Shown: positions 13,985 to 26,389 of the stretch, one piece after another | How positions within the stretch are numbered: the stretch's first letter is position 1 | Layout of the letters: every line of letters begins with the position of its first letter | Source: JANLQX01 sp031406385 | GTDB lineage: Bacteria; Actinomycetota; Acidimicrobiia; Acidimicrobiales; JANYDT01 | DNA length: 26,389 bases | Assembly (NCBI GenBank): GCA_031406385.1 | Contig: JANOHI010000150.1 | Span: forward strand, 1 to 26,389 | Direction: 5' to 3' | The notes under the pieces: generated by a model | Told to the model about the DNA's origin: nothing | What the model saw: the letters and a program-made list of their open reading frames with translations, nothing else | Databases searched by the model: none | Position numbers and translations under genes: made by a program

Positions 13985-15279
13985 CCCCCGACAACCGGCT
14001 CGAGCAGCAATCGGTCGGCCGCCAGACGGGCCCGTTCGGCACGGAGGTCCGGGATGAGGATCATCGAACCGATCACGATCATCACGGCACACATGGTGCC
14101 AACGCCGCGCGGGCTGACGTTGTGATCGAGCAGCCAGAGTCCTACGAACGGCGCGATCACGCCTCGTATGCCGGTGGAGAAGGTGTGCAACGACGAGTAG
14201 TCCGCAAGGTGTTCGGGAGGCGCAAGGCGCGACGTCCACAGTGCCCACATCACGTCGCCTCCGGCGGCGGCAACACCGAAGATAACGGCGCCGAGGACAA
14301 GACCCGTCATCGACGTGCCTGCGAAGAACATCACGATGCTCGCCGCAAACCCGATGTTGACAAGGACGCGGGCGACGAAGAAGGGAAGGTGGTCGAAGAC
14401 CCATCCGTAACCCGGGGCGAGCAGGAGACGGAGCACGGCAGGGATGGTGATCGTAAGCGCGCCGATGGTTGAGGAACTCGCGTCCACGCCGTATCTCGGG
14501 TTGGCCAGGAACTCGACTCGCAGCGGGATCATCATGAGGTTGGCAAACCCCATGAGCATCCACGACGAGAGCGTGAGCCGCAGCGTCCGGTCGGTTCGCA
14601 GGAGGGCCCACCGACGGGCCCACGGGCGCTCACGTCCATCGTCGCGAAGTGACGCGTGCGGCTGCAGCGCCGACCCGCCAAGGGCCCGCATGCATGCCGC
14701 AGACCCGAACATGGCGAGGAGCAGCAGTAGCTGCGCCCAGCGCCATGTTCCGGCGTCGCGTCCGAGCAGCCGACCCACGCCGATGGCGACCAGTCCCGAA
14801 CACGCGAACTTCGCCGCGATGGTCAGTGAGAGCATGCGCCCACGCCGATCGGCCGGGAACTGGTTGGTGAAGATCGTCTGGAGGAGCGCCCATTGCGCGC
14901 CCGTCGACGTCAAGGCCACAAGACAGCCGATCACGAACACCGCGGGGTGCGGCCAGAGCAGCGGGGCGACAAGGCCCAACGAGCCGGCGACGAGCATCCG
15001 CGCGCCTGCATCACCGGGCGACATGCCACGGCGCGTGGCGTGGGTGAGCGCTACCGGAGCAAACAGCAGACCCACCTGGGCACCCGCCACGATTGTGGCC
15101 TTCCAACCGGTGGACAGGTCGAAATGACGGAGGGCGATGAGGAGCAGGAACGTCGACCCGAACGCTTCGATCGTGCCGGCCGGAAGCGCCCGGAGCATCT
15201 CGATCCGGAATGATCGGCGCACCGCCCCGGCACTCGGCTGCGGCGGTACCGCTGCCAACCGAGACCCACCGTCTGCCAC
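13981..15279 (-). CDS. Major facilitator superfamily-like transporter
   Basis: A 432-aa polytopic protein with about 11-12 hydrophobic helices in two halves, split by a basic/charged loop (RDDGRERPWARRW). It has short MFS-like cytosolic motifs such as PADRRGRML and ends with a polar tail. No substrate can be named. GTG 15279 is the chosen start because it lies 9 nt after TACACT (15289-15294); ATG 15198 would give 405 aa and still keep all helices, so the start is uncertain. The frame is open further upstream but would run into the divergent patatin gene. It overlaps the AlkD-like gene by 4 nt, forming a two-gene operon. A drug or metabolite exporter is possible, not shown. Confidence 0.8.
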   Translation of the reverse strand: MADGGSRLAAVPPQPSAGAVRRSFRIEMLRALPAGTIEAFGSTFLLLIALRHFDLSTGWKATIVAGAQVGLLFAPVALTHATRRGMSPGDAGARMLVAGSLGLVAPLLWPHPAVFVIGCLVALTSTGAQWALLQTIFTNQFPADRRGRMLSLTIAAKFACSGLVAIGVGRLLGRDAGTWRWAQLLLLLAMFGSAACMRALGGSALQPHASLRDDGRERPWARRWALLRTDRTLRLTLSSWMLMGFANLMMIPLRVEFLANPRYGVDASSSTIGALTITIPAVLRLLLAPGYGWVFDHLPFFVARVLVNIGFAASIVMFFAGTSMTGLVLGAVIFGVAAAGGDVMWALWTSRLAPPEHLADYSSLHTFSTGIRGVIAPFVGLWLLDHNVSPRGVGTMCAVMIVIGSMILIPDLRAERARLAADRLLLEPVVGG

Positions 15280-15288
15280 GAGACGGAC

Positions 15289-15294
15289 AGTGTA
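15289..15294 (-). promoter_or_regulatory. Putative -10 element of the transporter-alkD operon
   Basis: TACACT fits TANNNT and ends 9 nt before GTG 15279, where no Shine-Dalgarno is seen. Confidence 0.4.
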
Positions 15295-15361
15295 CGACCG
15301 CAACAACAGCCCACCCCATTGTTTGTCGGCTCGCCCCGAGTTCACGGCAAAGATATTCGTT

Positions 15362-16237
15362 GTGTCCGCGAGCGAATCCAATCGGAAAACCACTGCAGTC
15401 GTCCTCGGAGGGGGCGGCGCCACCGGCGTCGCCTGGCTCGCGGGTGTTGTTCACGGTCTCTTCGATGAGGGCGTCGATCTGCGAAGCGCCGACCTCGTTG
15501 TCGGAACCTCGGCCGGGTCGGTCGTAGGGTCTTGGCTGGCCACCGGCGTGCCCTTCGAAGACCTCGAGGCCCGGGTGCTCAACGACACCGGCGTCCTTGC
15601 GGCTGAGGCGATGTCATTCATCGACCTGATGGCACTGATCGACGTCTTCACCCGCTGGGAGAAGCTGCCCGACACCACGCCCGCTTCGCTGGCCCAGGTC
15701 GGTGCAGCAGCCAAGCTAGCGAGGACGATCAGCCGTGCCAGGTTCCGTGAGCTCCTAGACCCGGAACTCCCCACGAGCTGGCCCGCCACCGAGTTCCGCG
15801 CCACCGCCGTCGACGCCGACACTGGCGAATTCGTCGTGCTGAGCGCCACGAGTGGCGTCGCCCTGGCCGACGCGGTGGCGTCGAGCATCTGCGTGCCGGG
15901 CATCCTCCCGCCGGTCCCCGTTGCCGGGCGGCTGCTCATCGACGGTGGTGTGCGGTCCGGCACGAGCGCGGATCTCGCAGCCGGCTACGACACCGTCGTC
16001 GTGATTGCCCCGATCGGATCGCGCACCGACGGTTTGGACCCGTTCGCCGGTCGGATGGCGGCAGCCGAGGTGCGGTCACTGGAAGCAGCAGGCGCGTCCT
16101 GCACGCTGCTGTTCCCCGACGACGCCGCCAACGACGCGATCGGTATCAACCGCATGGACGCCACGCTCTCCTCCGCCATCCTTGCCCACGGCCGCCGCCA
16201 GGGCCGGGCGCTGGCCTCGTCCATCGGCTGGCCGTAG
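15362..16237 (+). CDS. Patatin-like phospholipase family protein
   Basis: A 291-aa predicted lipid hydrolase with the patatin Ser-Asp dyad. The oxyanion motif GGGGATG is at 16-22, the nucleophile elbow GTSAGS puts Ser50 at the active site, and Asp194 sits in the DGG motif (LIDGGVRSG). There is no signal peptide, so it probably acts in the cytosol or at the inner membrane face. It belongs to the bacterial RssA/YchK-like size class. The start GTG 15362 was chosen because it directly precedes the first conserved strand (TTAVVLGGGG); longer in-frame starts would overlap the divergent transporter start. No Shine-Dalgarno is visible. Substrate is unknown. Confidence 0.9.
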   Translation: MSASESNRKTTAVVLGGGGATGVAWLAGVVHGLFDEGVDLRSADLVVGTSAGSVVGSWLATGVPFEDLEARVLNDTGVLAAEAMSFIDLMALIDVFTRWEKLPDTTPASLAQVGAAAKLARTISRARFRELLDPELPTSWPATEFRATAVDADTGEFVVLSATSGVALADAVASSICVPGILPPVPVAGRLLIDGGVRSGTSADLAAGYDTVVVIAPIGSRTDGLDPFAGRMAAAEVRSLEAAGASCTLLFPDDAANDAIGINRMDATLSSAILAHGRRQGRALASSIGWP

Positions 16238-16315
16238 AGCCCGGGATCTACACGGCTTGCCGCCGCGCCACTCTTAAGAACCTCAGGCTGTCGACCGATA
16301 ACAGTGCGACGCCGC

Positions 16316-16321
16316 TACGAT
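16316..16321 (+). promoter_or_regulatory. Putative -10 element of glgX
   Basis: TACGAT is a good TANNNT match. It would start transcription near 16328, giving a 5' leader of about 10 nt to GTG 16339 or about 25 nt to ATG 16354. TCGACC at 16291-16296 could be a weak -35 with a 19-nt spacer. Confidence 0.45.
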
Positions 16322-16338
16322 CGACCGGCCGCGTCCGA

Positions 16339-18338
<2,000 letters not shown>

Positions 18339-18339
<1 letters not shown>

Positions 18340-18356
18340 TCCGGCGCCAGCCGGAC
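18339..18356. terminator. Hairpin between convergent glgX and glgB
   Basis: GTCCGGC, loop GCCA, GCCGGAC: a perfect 7-bp stem starting at the last base of the glgX stop. It lacks a U-run on either strand, so it may be a weak bidirectional terminator or simply a 3'-end stabiliser. Confidence 0.4.
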
Positions 18357-18381
18357 CCCTTGGGCGTTCGGAGCGCTTCGG

Positions 18382-20310
<1,929 letters not shown>

Positions 20311-20313
20311 AGC

Positions 20314-22833
<2,520 letters not shown>

Positions 22834-22884
22834 GGGGCTCCTCGGTCGGATTCCGGCAGTGACCGGCGGGTGGTTCGTAGGTCG

Positions 22885-22890
22885 AGGATA
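22885..22890 (-). promoter_or_regulatory. Putative -10 element of glgP-glgB
   Basis: TATCCT fits TANNNT and would start transcription near 22878, giving a leader of about 45 nt that includes the GAGGAG Shine-Dalgarno. A small GGCG-GAGA-CGCC dyad lies directly upstream. No good -35 is evident, which may mean an activator is needed. Confidence 0.45.
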
Positions 22891-22963
22891 GGCGTCTCCG
22901 CCCGCACCGCAGACGCACGACTACCGACGAACGAAGGGCGTCGTGGGTCAGTGCGCCGTCGTG

Positions 22964-23060
22964 ATCCCACACACCCCGTCACGGCATCCCACATCGGAAA
23001 AAACCTGGGGGCAGGTTCGTCCTTCGCCTGTCTGGGATGCACAACCCACTCATCTGGGAT
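22964..23060. promoter_or_regulatory. Four dyad-arranged ATCCCA(C/G)A boxes upstream of glgP
   Basis: ATCCCACA occurs at 22964-22971 and 22986-22993; its inverse TCTGGGAT occurs at 23031-23038 and 23053-23060. Both same-strand pairs are exactly 22 bp apart, the inner boxes are 45 bp apart, and both pairs share the centre at 23012. The last three sites extend to the 10-mer-like GCATCCCA(C/G)A. Such spacing is close to whole helical turns, as in operators bound by a multimeric regulator. The boxes could also pair in mRNA. The regulator is not identified. Confidence 0.55.
22998..23017 (-). terminator. Intrinsic terminator after the enoyl-CoA hydratase gene
   Basis: Read on the minus strand: AACCTG, loop CCCC, CAGGTT, then TTTT (the second arm itself ends in TT, giving a six-T run). 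It lies about 72 nt after the hydratase stop and separates that gene from glgP. Confidence 0.7.
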
Positions 23061-23088
23061 GCCGCGGCACTCGCCTTGCCGCCATCGC

Positions 23089-23886
23089 TCAACGTCCGGT
23101 GAACGCGGCTTTTCCGGGACCGTGTTCCAAGAAGCTGGTGATGCCGATCGGGGCGTCCTCGGTGCGGAACGCATCGACAAACCGGTCCTGTTCGAGCGTC
23201 AGGCCGTCGACGAGGGTCCCCTCGAGGCCGCCGTCGATCGCCGCTTTGCACAGGCCTTGGACCGCAAGCGGTCCTCGGGCGAACTCGAATGCCCAGGCCA
23301 GCGCCTCGTCGAGGAGCGTTTCGGTGGGGACGACACGATCGGCGAGCCCAATGCGAAGGGCCTCCTCGGCCTTCACCTGGCGACCGGATAGGCAGAGGTC
23401 CTTGGCTCGGGCCGGTCCGACGAGCCGCCCGAGTCGCTGCGTCCCCCCGCCGCCGGGGATAATGCCGAGCAGGATCTCGGGCTGGCCGAACACTGCGGAT
23501 TCCGAGGCGATCCGCACGTCACAGGCGAGGGCGAGCTCGCAACCGCCACCGAGGGCGAAGCCGGCGACAGCGGCGATGACCATCCGGGGTAGGGCGGCGA
23601 GGGCGTCGAATGCGTCTCGGAGCGCAGCGCCGATGACCCGGGCCTCGTCGGGTCCGCCGAAGCGAGCGATGTCGGCGCCGGCGGCGAAGATCTTCGGGCC
23701 GCCGTAGACGACCACGGCGCCCGGGGGGTTGGCGTTGAGCTCCTCGATACAGGCGGCGAGGTCAGCGGTGAGCTCGGGTGAGATGGCGTTGACCTTCGGA
23801 CGGTCAAGGCGGATCACCGCCACGCTCTCCCCCGAAGGACCGATGTGACGCTCGACTCGAACGAGCGGGGTGGCGGTGTCAGTCAT
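23089..23886 (-). CDS. Enoyl-CoA hydratase/isomerase family protein
   Basis: A 265-aa crotonase-fold protein, usually adding water across trans-2-enoyl-CoA in beta-oxidation. The two oxyanion-hole regions are visible: KIFAAGADIARF and AAVAGFALGGGCELALACDV. The catalytic acid/base stretch FGQPEILLGIIPGGGGTQRL contains the Glu in PEI; the first hydratase Glu (region after GGGCELA) is also present. GGTQRL is typical of true hydratases. ATG 23886 was chosen because it matches the family N-terminus and lies 7 nt after TAACGT, a leaderless layout; starts further upstream lack support. It is downstream of meaB on the same strand but separated by 217 bp of repeats. Confidence 0.92.
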   Translation of the reverse strand: MTDTATPLVRVERHIGPSGESVAVIRLDRPKVNAISPELTADLAACIEELNANPPGAVVVYGGPKIFAAGADIARFGGPDEARVIGAALRDAFDALAALPRMVIAAVAGFALGGGCELALACDVRIASESAVFGQPEILLGIIPGGGGTQRLGRLVGPARAKDLCLSGRQVKAEEALRIGLADRVVPTETLLDEALAWAFEFARGPLAVQGLCKAAIDGGLEGTLVDGLTLEQDRFVDAFRTEDAPIGITSFLEHGPGKAAFTGR

Positions 23887-23893
23887 GAATCGG

Positions 23894-23899
23894 ACGTTA
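23894..23899 (-). promoter_or_regulatory. Putative -10 element of leaderless enoyl-CoA hydratase gene
   Basis: TAACGT fits TANNNT and ends 7 nt before ATG 23886, with no Shine-Dalgarno between. The gene thus seems to have its own promoter, independent of meaB. Confidence 0.5.
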
Positions 23900-23923
23900 C
23901 CGGCGAGACGCAAGGGAGCGGAA

Positions 23924-23998
23924 ATGCGGCAGAACGCCTCCCAGCGCCCTTGGGAGGTGTTCTGCCCCCACTTTTAGGGGCAACCTCTCTCCCACGCG
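23924..23998 (-). repeat. Dispersed two-hairpin palindromic repeat, copy 2 (3' of meaB)
   Basis: This is an inverted copy of the repeat at 2124-2194. Its long hairpin has a 16-bp stem with one wobble pair and a 7-nt loop (23928-23943/23951-23966). The other stem is 6 bp with an 8-nt loop (23963-23968/23977-23982). Loops and some stem bases differ from copy 1 while stem pairing is kept, including compensated changes. As at tadC, it follows a gene end in the same orientation. Confidence 0.85.
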
Positions 23999-24101
23999 TT
24001 TCGCGCGCCGGTGTTGCGAGCAGTCGAGCGAAGCGAGCGGCGCAGCGCAATGAATGCAGCGGGCAACCTCTCTCCCACGCGTTTCGTGCGCCGGTGTTGC
24101 G
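23978..24101. repeat. 41-bp direct repeat, 83-bp period, between hydratase gene and meaB
   Basis: Units 23978-24018 and 24061-24101 differ at one base of 41. Both include the GGGCAACCTCTCTCCCA edge of the dispersed repeat followed by CGCGTTTCG and CGCCGGTGTTGCG. The second unit ends 2 bp before the meaB stop codon. The 42-bp spacer contains GAGCGAAGCGAGCGG. Confidence 0.9.
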
Positions 24102-24103
24102 GG

Positions 24104-25048
24104 TCAGCCGACGAGGCGGGTGGCGGCAGATTCGGGGTCAAGGGTGCGGGCTTCGACTTCGGCGAGGACGGCAGCTCCGTCGGGGCCGTCGAGAACGCCC
24201 CGGGCCCGGCGCTCCAGCTCGACCTGGACGAGGCGGCGAACCTCCGCCCGGAGGCGCTCGACGCGCCGCTGGGCGAGTGAGCCGTCGGCCTTCACATGGG
24301 CGCGATGGCCAGCGATCGCCGCCCAGAGATCCTCCACGCCATCACCGTTCGCCGCCACGGTCCGCACGATCGGCGGGTACCACGCGTCGTGTCCGAAGCC
24401 GCTCAGCTCCAGCATGCCGAGCAGGTCTCGCTCTGTTTCGGCGGCACCGGGACGGTCGGCCTTGTTGATCACGAACACGTCGGCGATCTCCATCAGGCCC
24501 GCCTTGTTCGCCTGTACGGCATCACCCCAACCCGGGTTCACGACGACCACCGTGGTGTCGGCGGCCCCGGCGATGTCGACCTCGACCTGCCCGACGCCGA
24601 CGGTCTCGAGGAGGATCCACGGGAACCCGGCCGCATCGAGCACCCGCACGGCGGCCGGAGCGGCCACGGCGAGTCCACCCAGATGACCGCGCGTCGCCAT
24701 CGAACGGATGAACACGCCAGGATCGAGGTAGTGATCGCCCATACGCACCCGGTCACCGAGGATCGCTCCGCCGGAGTACGGCGACGACGGATCGATCGCC
24801 AGCACGGCAACCTCGTCACCGCCCTTTCGCACGACGCTGATCAGGCGATCGGTGAGCGTGCTCTTACCGGCGCCCGGGGCGCCGGTGATGCCCACGGTGT
24901 AGGCCCTGCCGCCACGGGGCCAGACCAGCTGGGCGGCCTGCTGCGCTTGCGGTCCTCCCTGCTCGACGACGGAAAGCAGCCGGGCGAGCGCGGTCCGGTC
25001 TCCTGTGCACGCCGGTTCGAAAAGCTGGGATGGGTCACGGCGTCGCAC
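24104..25048 (-). CDS. meaB: MeaB/ArgK-type GTPase (methylmalonyl-CoA mutase chaperone)
   Basis: A 314-aa cytosolic G3E-family GTPase that loads and protects adenosylcobalamin-dependent methylmalonyl-CoA mutase. Walker A GAPGAGKST is at 56-64. The family blocks DPSSPYSGGAILGDRVRM (86-103), RSMATRGHLGG (115-125), ETVGVGQ with the switch region (148-154) and NKAD (195-198, base specificity) are all present. Length is normal; the C-terminal helical dimerisation arm is present. GTG 25048 lies 9 nt after TAGTGT with no Shine-Dalgarno. The mutase genes (mutA/mutB) are not in the window. The enoyl-CoA hydratase downstream on the same strand suits propionyl- or branched-acyl-CoA metabolism. Confidence 0.94.
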   Translation of the reverse strand: MRRRDPSQLFEPACTGDRTALARLLSVVEQGGPQAQQAAQLVWPRGGRAYTVGITGAPGAGKSTLTDRLISVVRKGGDEVAVLAIDPSSPYSGGAILGDRVRMGDHYLDPGVFIRSMATRGHLGGLAVAAPAAVRVLDAAGFPWILLETVGVGQVEVDIAGAADTTVVVVNPGWGDAVQANKAGLMEIADVFVINKADRPGAAETERDLLGMLELSGFGHDAWYPPIVRTVAANGDGVEDLWAAIAGHRAHVKADGSLAQRRVERLRAEVRRLVQVELERRARGVLDGPDGAAVLAEVEARTLDPESAATRLVG

Positions 25049-25057
25049 GGCTCGACA

Positions 25058-25063
25058 ACACTA
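25058..25063 (-). promoter_or_regulatory. Possible -10 element of meaB
   Basis: TAGTGT fits TANNNT and lies 9 nt before GTG 25048. Its -35 region would fall inside the start of the divergent transporter gene if that gene begins at 25069. Confidence 0.35.
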
Positions 25064-25068
25064 CCGGG

Positions 25069-26389
25069 GTGCCCGATTCGATCCCGAGCGAGACCATCGC
25101 CGACGGATCCCAAGCACCGGATGGGCGACCAACGCGGCGCGAACGGACCGCCACCGCGTTCCGACCGCCGGAACCGATCGGTCGCACCGGCCGAACCTTG
25201 CTCCTCTGCCTCGGTGCGATTGCCGCCACCGCCGGCTACCAGGGCTCGCTTCCGACCGTCGTCATGACCTTTGCGGCCGACCAGTTCGGAGCCACCGATG
25301 CTCAGCAGAACACCGCGCTCGCCCTGATCCGACTCGACATCTTCTTCACGCTCGTGCTCGTTCGTGCCGCCGATCGCGTCGGCCGGCGACGATTGCTCCT
25401 CGTCTGCGCCACCGTCGGGCCGATCCTCACCTCCGTCTGCGCCCTCAGCACGTCGCTCGTCATGTTCACGGTGCTGCAGGTCATCTCCCGCTCCTTCATA
25501 ACGGCCGTTGCCATCCTGATCACCGTGATGGTCGTCGAGGAGATGCCGGCGCGTTCGCGGGCGTGGGCCGGCGGCTGCATGGTCGCGTGCGCGGCAATCG
25601 GTTCAGCGGTGGTCCAGGGAGGGAGCGCTGTCGCCGATCGATCCGCCGGAGCCTGGCGGCTGCCGTTCCTTCTCCCCTTGTTTTCGCTTCCGGCCCTTGT
25701 CATCATCCGTCGGCACTTGAGTGAGACCGGCCGATTTCGCCGCCACGCCGATGCCGAGCTCGCCGATTCTGAACTTCGTCTGCCGACGATAGCGGCCCTC
25801 GCGAAGCACCGTCGGCGGCTACTTACCGTGGCACTCCTTGTCGGGCTCATTGCCTTCCAGAGCAACCCTTCGAGGCAGCTGCGCAACGACTATCTCCGCA
25901 ATCAGCGGGGCTTTACCGGCAACGAGCTCAGCCTGTTCGGGGTCCTGACAAACGCGCCGGGGGTGTTCGGTGTGGTGTTCGGATCACTTGTCGGTGATCG
26001 ACGGAGCCGCCGCATCGTCATCTCCGTCGGTCTGCTCTGCATCGGCATCGCCGACTTCGGGGTGTACCGCTCCCACGGTTCGGCGATCTGGGCGTGGTCG
26101 ATGTTCGGCGCGCTGTTCGGTGCGGCTGCGCTGCCGGCACTGGCGATTCTCACCGCCGAGCTCGTACCGACCGCCATCAGGTCCACGGCGAACGGATTCA
26201 CGACATTGGCCTCCCGGTCGTTCGGCTTCGTCGGTCTCCTGACCGCGGCGTACCTCGCCGACCACGTGGCCGGTGGCAACGAGGGAGCGGTCGTGAGCGT
26301 CTTCTCGTTCTCCCTGGTGCTCGCCGTGATCCTGCTGTGGCTGACGACCCCCGAGACATCACGACGGGAACTCGAGGATCTGAACCCGG
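25069..26389 (+). CDS. MFS transporter, sugar/metabolite-porter type (3' truncated by window edge)
   Basis: The frame stays open to the last base (440 codons), so the C-terminus is missing or nearly complete: the visible end, TTPETSRRELEDLN, already looks like the tail after helix 12. About 12 hydrophobic helices follow a polar N-terminal stretch of about 43 residues. MFS marks are RAADRVGRRRLLL (loop 2-3, motif A-like), the long charged central loop, GDRRSRR in the second half, and ELVPTAIRSTANG, the helix 10-11 motif of sugar/organic-acid porters. Substrate is unknown. GTG 25069 is the chosen start, 20 bp from divergent meaB; no later in-frame start keeps helix 1, except a poor TTG at 25198. 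Confidence 0.82.
   Translation, partial: MPDSIPSETIADGSQAPDGRPTRRERTATAFRPPEPIGRTGRTLLLCLGAIAATAGYQGSLPTVVMTFAADQFGATDAQQNTALALIRLDIFFTLVLVRAADRVGRRRLLLVCATVGPILTSVCALSTSLVMFTVLQVISRSFITAVAILITVMVVEEMPARSRAWAGGCMVACAAIGSAVVQGGSAVADRSAGAWRLPFLLPLFSLPALVIIRRHLSETGRFRRHADAELADSELRLPTIAALAKHRRRLLTVALLVGLIAFQSNPSRQLRNDYLRNQRGFTGNELSLFGVLTNAPGVFGVVFGSLVGDRRSRRIVISVGLLCIGIADFGVYRSHGSAIWAWSMFGALFGAAALPALAILTAELVPTAIRSTANGFTTLASRSFGFVGLLTAAYLADHVAGGNEGAVVSVFSFSLVLAVILLWLTTPETSRRELEDLNP

Noticed and set aside
13985..14623. N-terminal extension of the AlkD-like frame to 438 aa
   Set aside because: The extra 213 residues overlap the transporter in another frame and are Arg/Pro/His-rich; ATG 13984 gives the family length and a 4-nt overlap.
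22834..23088. Riboswitch or tRNA in the largest intergenic region
   Set aside because: No cloverleaf and no known riboswitch core was recognised; the terminator and four boxes account for the visible structure.
24011..24060. Hairpin in the GAGCGAAGCGAGCGG spacer
   Set aside because: The units are direct and not inverted, so no stable stem forms from them.
23978..24101. CRISPR array
   Set aside because: Only two units, repeat of 41 bp with a shared flank to another repeat family, and no cas genes.
23844..24468. Plus-strand frame through the repeats between the hydratase gene and meaB
   Set aside because: Its protein-like similarity to a frame near 2150 comes only from the shared DNA repeat; it runs antisense into meaB.

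Overview
This is a high-GC, densely packed chromosomal window from an actinobacterium. The gene set fits an Acidimicrobiia-like lineage (Ilumatobacter or a relative): Tad pilus platform genes, a PASTA-domain kinase, cysteine desulfurase-mnmA near ligA, MeaB, and several genes whose start codon lies 6-10 nt after a TANNNT hexamer with no Shine-Dalgarno. The lineage is an inference from gene content and sequence style. I see no rRNA, tRNA, CRISPR array, transposase, integrase or phage gene. No gene-free stretch exceeds 300 bases.

Layout. 1-2111 (+): the end of a Tad platform locus, a 5'-truncated TadB with an extra N-terminal region that looks like the tail of a VWA domain, then TadC. 2112-2225: a two-hairpin palindromic repeat whose sister copy lies at about 23.9 kb. 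2226-4436 (-): PknB-like Ser/Thr kinase with four extracellular PASTA repeats, divergent from (+) a one-pass Ig-like membrane protein coupled by TGATG to an acyl-CoA dehydrogenase, then a small DUF2085-like membrane protein. 6779-8845 (-): NAD-dependent DNA ligase. 8950-9900 (+): an unrecognised six-helix membrane protein. 9955-12185 (-): cysteine desulfurase and mnmA, overlapping by 4 nt, with a 16-codon leader ORF that copies the start of the desulfurase gene. 12326-13303 (+): GalT. 13307-15279 (-): MFS-like transporter and AlkD-like DNA glycosylase, overlapping by 4 nt. 15362-16237 (+): patatin-like lipase. 16339-18339 (+): GlgX, facing glgP-glgB (-, 18382-22833). 23089-25048 (-): enoyl-CoA hydratase and MeaB with repeats between them. 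25069 to the edge (+): an incomplete MFS transporter.

How the genes work together. GlgP releases glucose-1-phosphate from glycogen, GlgX removes the resulting limit branches, and GlgB makes branches; GalT also handles glucose-1-phosphate. The desulfurase very probably feeds sulfur to MnmA for 2-thiouridine in tRNA. The acyl-CoA dehydrogenase, enoyl-CoA hydratase and MeaB point to fatty-acid or branched-chain acyl-CoA breakdown and methylmalonyl-CoA mutase maintenance. No glycogen synthase or ADP-glucose pyrophosphorylase is present in the window.

The most unusual signals are non-coding: (a) the dispersed paired-hairpin repeat just after tadC and meaB, (b) the 52-bp duplication that makes a desulfurase leader peptide, and (c) four ATCCCA(C/G)A boxes in exact dyad symmetry around an intrinsic terminator upstream of glgP. 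I found no clear new multi-gene system.
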